Source of the DNA: Rhodopirellula halodulae
GTDB lineage: Bacteria; Planctomycetota; Planctomycetia; Pirellulales; Pirellulaceae
Assembly: GCF_020966775.1 (NCBI RefSeq)
Contig: NZ_JAJKFV010000002.1
Coordinates: 372,001-436,000 of the forward strand
Length of the DNA: 64,000 bases
Reading direction: 5' to 3'
Made by a program: the position numbers and the translations under genes. This document shows, in pieces, positions 59,120 through 64,000 of the stretch. Every line of letters starts with the position of its first letter. The stretch's first letter is position 1. The notes below the pieces were generated by a model. That model did not search any database and was not told where the DNA came from. It was given only the letters and a program-made list of their open reading frames with translations.

Positions 59120-59305
59120 ATGCAGAACCTGCAACCGCAACGCTGGCGATCGACTGTTGTCTTCGCCAACGGCCGGCGAATTGAAGTCGACGAACTGCTG
59201 CCAGTTCAAACCATTGTCGCCGATGCAAAACGCGCCGGTGCCACCAAGGTCGAACTCGAGAACGGAACCGAAATCTTCCTCAACGAAAAAGGACGACAAC
59301 GATGA
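59120..59305 (+). CDS. Small phage protein of unknown function
   Basis: 61 residues, beta-rich (STVVFANGRRIEVDELLPVQ). First of four overlapping small genes; ATGA overlap with the next. Confidence 0.6.
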   Translation: MQNLQPQRWRSTVVFANGRRIEVDELLPVQTIVADAKRAGATKVELENGTEIFLNEKGRQR

Positions 59306-59535
59306 ACAAAGTTCAAACCCTCAAACCTCGGCCGATCGAGCCGGCCCCGGCTTATGAGAACGGTCATCAGATCGCTCGTGACTTGCTGCGACACATTGAA
59401 TTGCAACTCGATCGCATGATGCGGCCGGACTGCAAAGACCTGCGATGGCATCACGTTCGAGCGGTCAATCTCATCAACGCTCAGCTATCGGAGGTCGCCA
59501 CGCTACTCGACGAAACCAACGGAGTTCGAAATTGA
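59302..59535 (+). CDS. Small helical phage protein, family member 3
   Basis: 77 residues; HQIARDLLRHIELQLDRMM and LINAQLSEVATLLDE are the same two-helix plan as the proteins at 56917 and 57380. Overlaps both neighbours. Confidence 0.62.
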   Translation: MNKVQTLKPRPIEPAPAYENGHQIARDLLRHIELQLDRMMRPDCKDLRWHHVRAVNLINAQLSEVATLLDETNGVRN

Positions 59536-59780
59536 TGAAAACCAAATGCGACTTTAAGGCGGGCGATCGCGTCCGCCTGATCGAGATGGGCGATGACCCC
59601 GATCCGATCCCAGCCGGCACGCCAGGAACGGTGGCCGGCGTCTATCCGCAACACGATTGGCTGCAACTCGATGTCGACTGGGACAACGGCCGGTCGCTGA
59701 TGCTTTCCATTCCGCCGGATCGCGTCGAACGGCTTTCCGGCGGCACTTCCAAATCCAATTCTTCAAGCCAAGGAAACTGA
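59535..59780 (+). CDS. DUF4314-like KOW-type small protein
   Basis: 81 residues from ATG 59535 (TGATG). FKAGDRVRLIEMGDDPDPIP, GTPGTVAGV and the closing DRVERL match DUF4314, a small SH3-like beta barrel common in phages and mobile elements. Confidence 0.75.
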   Translation: MKTKCDFKAGDRVRLIEMGDDPDPIPAGTPGTVAGVYPQHDWLQLDVDWDNGRSLMLSIPPDRVERLSGGTSKSNSSSQGN

Positions 59781-59783
59781 ACC

Positions 59784-60101
59784 ATGTCCACACGAGCAAT
59801 AATTGCCACGCAGACTTTCGATCGGGGAATCCTCGCCACGTACTTGCACTTTGATGGCTACCCAGAACACGTCTTACCAATTCTCGTCGATGGTTACCTG
59901 GATCCCGACGAAGCCATCGAGTTGATTGAAGGCGGCGAACTGCGATCGCTTCAACCTCGCCCCGCTGAGCCTGAGTATTTCGCGACCAGTCGGCAAACCG
60001 AAGTGTTGAAAGACGAATCGGAACTCGATCGGCTTGCCCGGTACCTGAACGCAGAGCACATTTACTTCTACGATGATATGTGGCGACACCGAAAGGCTTG
60101 A
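59784..60101 (+). CDS. Phage protein, widespread STRA-type family
   Basis: 105 residues. MSTRAIIATQTFDRGILATY and HFDGYPEHVLPIL match a common phage family with no known role. Convergent with the methyltransferase gene. Confidence 0.68.
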   Translation: MSTRAIIATQTFDRGILATYLHFDGYPEHVLPILVDGYLDPDEAIELIEGGELRSLQPRPAEPEYFATSRQTEVLKDESELDRLARYLNAEHIYFYDDMWRHRKA

Positions 60102-60110
60102 TCGCTGCGT

Positions 60111-61421
60111 TCATCGCATGTTCTCCTCGCGCGTGCCGACGGGGATCGGTGACTCGCCGGTCCGCTCGAGCACGGCGGCTTTGCCGGTGAACCGTTGATA
60201 GCGATCGACAATGACGTCGCAGTACGGAGGGTCGAGTTCCATCAAGAACGCATTGCGGCCGGTCTGTTCGGCCCCGATCAACGTCGAACCGCTGCCGCCG
60301 AAGAGATCGAGGACGTTTTCACCTCGCCGTGACGAGTACTGCATTGCCATGACGGCGAGTTCTGCCGGTTTGCCGGTGAGGTGTTCCAACTGCTGTGGCG
60401 GAATCTTCTTCACATGCCACAGATCCGTCGCGTTGTTCGGCCCGAAGAACTTGTGGCCCGCCCCTTCTTTCCATCCGTAGAATGCCCATTCGTGTGCGCC
60501 CATGAAGTCTTTGCGCGTCATCACGGGGTGCATCTTGTCCCAGATGATGGCCTGCGAGAAATACAGGCCCGCCTTGGCCAACACGGGTGGATAGTTTGCG
60601 ATGTTGGAGAAGCCTCCCCAAATGTAGAAGCTGCGGCCGGGTTCGAGAACGCGAGCAATGTTTCCGAACCAGGCTTCGAGCAATCGGTTGAACTCTTCGT
60701 CCGAAACGAAGTCATTGGTCAGCGGCCGGTCCTTGGCTCGCATCTTCTTCGGTCCGTCTTTGGACTTGCCCTTGCCGGCCTCAAATGAGCTGTTTCCGGC
60801 AGCGATCGCGTTCTTGCTGCGCGGTTCGACCTTCACGTTGTACGGCGGATCCGTATTGCAAAGTTGAATCTTCGCGCCGGCGAGCAATCGATCGAGGTCT
60901 TCGACGCTGGTCGAGTCGCCGCACAAAAGCCGGTGGTCTCCGAGAATCCAAAGGTCACCCGGTTGCGTGACAGCATCGTCGGGCGGTTCTGGCACATCAT
61001 CAGGATCGGTCAGTCCCGGTTCAACACCTGGATCGAGCAGCTTGGCCAACTCGTCGCTGTTGAATCCCAGCAATTCACAATTAAATCCGACGTTTTGCAG
61101 TTCGCCGATTTCCAGCGGCAGCAGATCGAAATCCCACTCGGCGTTCTCGCCGGTGCGGTTGTCGGCAATGCGGTAGGCCTTTACCGCTTCGGGTTCGAGG
61201 TCCGTGGCCACATGGACCGGCACCTCGGCAAGATTCAGCTGCTTGGCGGCTTTCCAACGCGTGTGGCCGACGATGATGACACCGTCGGGATCCACGACGA
61301 TCGGTTGCCGAAAACCGAATTCATTAATGGATTGGACGACCGGAGCAACCGCGTCATCGTTGATGCGAGGATTCTTTTCGTAAGGCTTGATCCGATCAAG
61401 CGACCACATTTCGACCTGCAT
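60111..61421 (-). CDS. ParB-like / DNA N6-adenine or N4-cytosine methyltransferase fusion
   Basis: 436 residues from ATG 61421. The N-terminus is a ParB/Srx-type domain (LDRIKPYEKNPRINDD, IIVGHTRWKAAKQL, RIADNRTGENAEWD). The C-terminal domain has DPPY (NTDPPYNV) before the SAM-binding FDLFGGSGSTLIGAEQ, the beta-class order. Phage enzymes of this type protect DNA or regulate. Third gene of the operon with NADAR and zeta. Confidence 0.88.
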   Translation of the reverse strand: MQVEMWSLDRIKPYEKNPRINDDAVAPVVQSINEFGFRQPIVVDPDGVIIVGHTRWKAAKQLNLAEVPVHVATDLEPEAVKAYRIADNRTGENAEWDFDLLPLEIGELQNVGFNCELLGFNSDELAKLLDPGVEPGLTDPDDVPEPPDDAVTQPGDLWILGDHRLLCGDSTSVEDLDRLLAGAKIQLCNTDPPYNVKVEPRSKNAIAAGNSSFEAGKGKSKDGPKKMRAKDRPLTNDFVSDEEFNRLLEAWFGNIARVLEPGRSFYIWGGFSNIANYPPVLAKAGLYFSQAIIWDKMHPVMTRKDFMGAHEWAFYGWKEGAGHKFFGPNNATDLWHVKKIPPQQLEHLTGKPAELAVMAMQYSSRRGENVLDLFGGSGSTLIGAEQTGRNAFLMELDPPYCDVIVDRYQRFTGKAAVLERTGESPIPVGTREENMR

Positions 61422-61481
61422 GTGCAAAAGCCCTTCCAAGGCGAGGAGAGAAACGGAAGGGTTCGGTCGGTGGTTGGTTGT

Positions 61482-62264
61482 TTAGTTGGGTGGCTGGCTT
61501 GTAGTGAAACGTTCTGTAACAGGATCAACTAAGACGACTTGCCCGTTACGCCAAGTCAGGATTTGTGCGGGGACACGGCTAGCGGCATCGATGATCGTCC
61601 TGGTTGTCTCGTTAGCAGCTGATTCAAGATTTGAGATGAATTCGCTCGCTTCCGCGGGTGAATCAAAGTCAAACTCACCTAACAACGCTGGCGTTTGGCT
61701 TTTGAGCGTTGCGTATGCGGTCTTGTCAATCAAACGCAATTTCTCGGTTTCCCCGAATACTATAGGCGATGCTGGATACGAACTTCCATCGAGGACGCCC
61801 CAGCGGTCAGCGAGGCTGACGAAGTGATTCTTGAAGTTTGCAATGCCTTGCTCAAACCGCCTTTGGATTGTTGGAGTTGGAATGTTGTGCCCGCCCTGGC
61901 GAACCCGGTTGGCTACTCGCTGAATCGCAAAATCAGCGTTGGGCAACCAAACAAACACCAACTCAACGAGATATCCCAACTCCGATTTCATGCGCTGCAA
62001 TCGCCGAAAATGGGTGCGGCCAGCAAGCGTGGTTTCAATGGCGAACGTCTCGGCACGGTTGGACAATTCCTCCATTCTTGAAAGCATCAATCGTCCAGCC
62101 TGCACCGCCTGCGAATCGGGATCAAAAGGGGACAGACCTACGGCGATCAAGTCAGCATTGAGAAAATCGCGACATCCAACACATTTTGGTAGGTAGCGCA
62201 TTGCGAACGTCGTTTTGCCAGCTCCGTTCGGCCCAGCAATGACATGGATCGTTGGCTGTGTCAC
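61482..62264 (-). CDS. Zeta-toxin-like P-loop kinase
   Basis: 260 residues. Walker A AGPNGAGKTTFA, then FLNADLIAVGLSPFD and AIETTLAGRTHFRR, the zeta/UNAG-kinase pattern. Zeta toxins phosphorylate UDP-GlcNAc. No epsilon antitoxin is next to it; many chromosomal zeta-like kinases lack one. Lies 11 bases after the NADAR gene, so co-expressed. Confidence 0.85.
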   Translation of the reverse strand: MTQPTIHVIAGPNGAGKTTFAMRYLPKCVGCRDFLNADLIAVGLSPFDPDSQAVQAGRLMLSRMEELSNRAETFAIETTLAGRTHFRRLQRMKSELGYLVELVFVWLPNADFAIQRVANRVRQGGHNIPTPTIQRRFEQGIANFKNHFVSLADRWGVLDGSSYPASPIVFGETEKLRLIDKTAYATLKSQTPALLGEFDFDSPAEASEFISNLESAANETTRTIIDAASRVPAQILTWRNGQVVLVDPVTERFTTSQPPN

Positions 62265-62275
62265 GTTGTTTCGTC

Positions 62276-62740
62276 CTACTCGAGCTTCGGTTTCGACAAG
62301 TCTTCCCTCAACGTAGAACGGACGTCGACGAGAAGCCTGCCGAGCATATTCTTCCCTCGGCCATCGCCACCGTCGCCCCAGTAATCGTCATTCGTTGTGT
62401 GTTCGATGATTTTGGCGTCGCCGGTGCCGAGCAGCAACTCTCGGAGTTCTTCGTGTTGCGTGAATTTCGCGAGCAGTGCTTCACGCATGACGTTCACTTT
62501 GGCGGATTCCCAATCCTTGCGCAAGGTACGCTTGCGATCACGCCCCATCCTTGCCGCGAGCATCGGCGAGTTCGCTTTTCGAATCTGCTCTTGGTCTTTT
62601 TTGTCCTTGAACTTCATCGCCTGGAAGTAGTGCTCACTCGTCGGCCAGATACGATTGCCGATTCGTATGGGATACGCAGCGAAGTTCGAAAACTCGCCGT
62701 ATTCATCGCCCGTACTGTAAAACTTGATTGGCTGGTCCAT
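62276..62740 (-). CDS. NADAR-family protein (YbiA-like)
   Basis: 154 residues from ATG 62740. FSNFAAYPIRIGNRIWPTSEHYFQAMKF in part (EFSNFAAYPI, TSEHYFQAMKF) and WGDGGDGRGKNMLGRLL are signature. NADAR proteins act on riboflavin intermediates or remove ADP-ribose from guanine in DNA. First gene of the NADAR-zeta-methyltransferase operon. Confidence 0.88.
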   Translation of the reverse strand: MDQPIKFYSTGDEYGEFSNFAAYPIRIGNRIWPTSEHYFQAMKFKDKKDQEQIRKANSPMLAARMGRDRKRTLRKDWESAKVNVMREALLAKFTQHEELRELLLGTGDAKIIEHTTNDDYWGDGGDGRGKNMLGRLLVDVRSTLREDLSKPKLE

Positions 62741-62995
62741 CTTGATTTCCGCGTCTGCGAGTAGTTTCGACGAAGACACTTTACGGCAAAATCAGGTTCG
62801 CAAGGCTATTCGGACAAGCAAAACAAACTGTGCCTAATAGCGCGGCTGTTCCCGCGGCCCTGGGACGAACTTGCTCGCCCTGGAAGGACCCATCCGCAGG
62901 CCGACGACAATCGCCGAACACTGTTCGACCGTGTCCCATGGCGAGTGTTCCATGTATGGTGAACCTTGCCTTGCGACTTTCCGCGGTCAGTTCGC

Positions 62996-63367
62996 TTAGT
63001 TTGATTGACCGACGGTTCTAGTCGGATGATGGCCCGGAACAACACGACTTTGCTCTCGATTTGCCGCGATCCACACCGCCGACTCTCGCACGATCAGCGT
63101 GACGACGAATGTCCCAACGAAACAACCGAGCAGGGGGCCGACAAACATCGCAACGACTTCAGGCATTGAACTCGTCTCCTCCAGAAGGCTCCAGAGGATT
63201 GAACCGCTGAGCAGCCCAGCTGGCACACTTAACAGACTCCCACCAAAAACTCCGAGCATTGCACCAGACCGACCTCGTTGCCCCCATGCGCCCAAGACCA
63301 ACGGCAACAGAATCCCAGTAAGAAACGACGCGGCGACGATATAGATGACGATTGGCGGAACAAACAT
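62996..63367 (-). CDS. Small integral membrane protein
   Basis: 123 residues with three to four hydrophobic helices (IVIYIVAASFLTGILLPLVL, GVFGGSLLSVPAGLLSGSI, VVAMFVGPLLGCFVGTFVV) and a polar tail. Function unknown. Separate from the methyltransferase operon by about 255 bases with nothing recognised. Confidence 0.6.
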   Translation of the reverse strand: MFVPPIVIYIVAASFLTGILLPLVLGAWGQRGRSGAMLGVFGGSLLSVPAGLLSGSILWSLLEETSSMPEVVAMFVGPLLGCFVGTFVVTLIVRESAVWIAANREQSRVVPGHHPTRTVGQSN

Positions 63368-63398
63368 AGGAACTCGTGACTTTCAGTAACAGGGCGTT

Positions 63399-63602
63399 GT
63401 GCGGATAGGCTTCAACGTTCCAGAGCCCAACTTGTCCGAGGCAATGCGCGCGAAGTTGGTTGCTCGTATACGGAAGCAATGTGCAGACGCATTTCTGACC
63501 TTTGAGAAGGCGGATTCGTACTCACATCTAAAAGTATCACCGGAACCTGTCACTCTTTCCCCCGCGGACGCGCAAACACGCATCGCGGGAGTGTGGGCAT
63601 GA
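63399..63602 (+). CDS. Possible small protein (doubtful)
   Basis: 67 residues (IGFNVPEPNLSEAMRAKLVA, then KADSYSHLKVSPEPVTLSP). Composition is reasonable but there is no clear ribosome site and a similar ORF runs antisense. Listed so that 63,368-63,797 is not left blank; otherwise this stretch holds only the inverted repeats. Confidence 0.3.
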   Translation: MRIGFNVPEPNLSEAMRAKLVARIRKQCADAFLTFEKADSYSHLKVSPEPVTLSPADAQTRIAGVWA

Positions 63603-63662
63603 CAGGTTGACGATTAGGAAGAGAGAGACTTTTATCAACAAATGAGAGCGTTTTTCCCTCTG

Positions 63663-63791
63663 CCAAGTGTCACTGAAGTGTCACCGTGAACGGCGACACT
63701 TCGGGACAGATGCGATTGGACGAGTCCTCAAATACGGTTTCAAGACGTCGACGTGTCCCGAATCCGTGACACTTGGTGACACTTCGGTGAC
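63663..63791. repeat. Nested inverted repeats with GTGACACTT boxes
   Basis: Outer arms CCAAGTGTCAC (63663-63673) and GTGACACTTGG (63766-63776); inner arms TCGGGACA (63701-63708) and TGTCCCGA (63754-63761). Extra GTGACACTT-type boxes occur at 63677-63686 and 63777-63785. It lies just after the stop of the right-edge gene. Could be operators, iterons or a bidirectional termination site. Confidence 0.7.
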
Positions 63792-63797
63792 GCTTTC

Positions 63798-64000
63798 TCA
63801 CGCACCAACGGCGGTGTATCCCTGCGTCGTTCGGGCGGAGGTTTTAATTTCGGTGGGTTCGATCTCCCCTTGTTGCACAAGCGTCAACACGACCTGGTCA
63901 AACTCGGCAGATTTAAGTTTCATTGTTCGCATCAAGTCACGTCGAGCGACCGTTTTGTTCTTCGCTTCGGCGAGCTTGTTGAGCAGCTTCAAACACTCTT
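63798..64000 (-). CDS. C-terminus of a phage gene with HTH-like end (start off window)
   Basis: The frame is open from the right edge to the stop at 63798, giving 67 residues in view. A small winged-helix-like module is seen: LLNKLAEAKNKTVARRDLMR, then MKLKSAEFDQVVLTLVQQG. The same kind of ending occurs in phage/plasmid replication proteins (DUF3987/primase type), but that is only a guess. Confidence 0.5.
   Translation of the reverse strand, partial: ECLKLLNKLAEAKNKTVARRDLMRTMKLKSAEFDQVVLTLVQQGEIEPTEIKTSARTTQGYTAVGA

Larger units (their letters stand above)
27721..64000 (-). mobile_element. Siphovirus-like prophage (right end outside window)
   Basis: A continuous minus-strand morphogenesis block (terminase 55.2 kb to tail and accessory genes 27.7 kb) is followed by phage-type small genes and a methyltransferase. 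HK97-type capsid-protease fusion, lambda-type portal, tail tube and tape measure without sheath genes indicate a long non-contractile tail. No integrase or att repeats are seen. The left boundary is placed at the last minus-strand gene; the right boundary is not in view. Confidence 0.8.

Overview
The window looks like a planctomycete chromosome (Pirellulaceae / Rhodopirellula-like). This is inferred from the gene set, the moderate-high GC content and the mixed-strand layout; no rRNA or other marker is present. It falls into three parts.

(1) 1-12,970, host accessory genes. At the left edge lie the restriction genes of a DNA phosphorothioation (Dpt/Dnd) system: dptG, cut by the window edge, and dptF. 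Divergent to them is a Dnd-associated methyltransferase. A metallophosphoesterase gene follows, split exactly by an intact IS5-family element with a TTA target duplication. Next come genes for ADP-ribose and RNA chemistry: an ADP-ribosylglycohydrolase, a membrane dual-specificity phosphatase, an M28 peptidase, a macro-domain protein, KptA (RNA 2'-phosphotransferase) and the Ro60/TROVE protein Rsr.

(2) 12,970-24,050, an RNA island and the most interesting part. Directly upstream of rsr and on its strand is an array of ten Y-RNA-like genes. Each has its own closing helix (ten different but complementary sequences), a shared Ro-type core, and in most units a circularly permuted tRNA-like domain: T-arm first, acceptor stem closed by a loop, D-arm last. 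An IS3-family element sits in a small gene inside the array. Then follow tRNA-Cys, a TrkH/KtrB potassium channel, a slipin, and a minus-strand array of 38 tRNA or tRNA-like genes with two small protein genes embedded. With tRNA-Cys, these anticodons cover all 20 amino acids. No CCA is encoded. Every array member has CT right after the discriminator base. Several members have altered T-loops or broken acceptor stems.

(3) 24,450-27,730 holds ordinary small genes (DinB-like, two GNATs, DCC, SOUL, DUF2805, a zinc ribbon). From 27,720 to the right edge lies a siphovirus-like prophage. On the minus strand, in transcription order, it has a small terminase-like gene, a GpA-type terminase, portal, a protease-capsid fusion, DUF2190 proteins, connector proteins, tail tube, tape measure, a large serine-rich protein, and a cassette of one GT25-sulfotransferase-like fusion, two GT2-like transferases and a radical SAM protein. 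A plus-strand cargo (unknown protein, HEPN protein, small protein, UvrD-like helicase) is inserted between terminase and portal and is flanked by a second copy of the terminase 3' end. The right part carries small plus-strand genes, five of them behind copies of one conserved hairpin leader, then a NADAR - zeta toxin - ParB/methyltransferase operon and the end of a further phage gene. No integrase or att site is visible, so the right boundary is outside the window.
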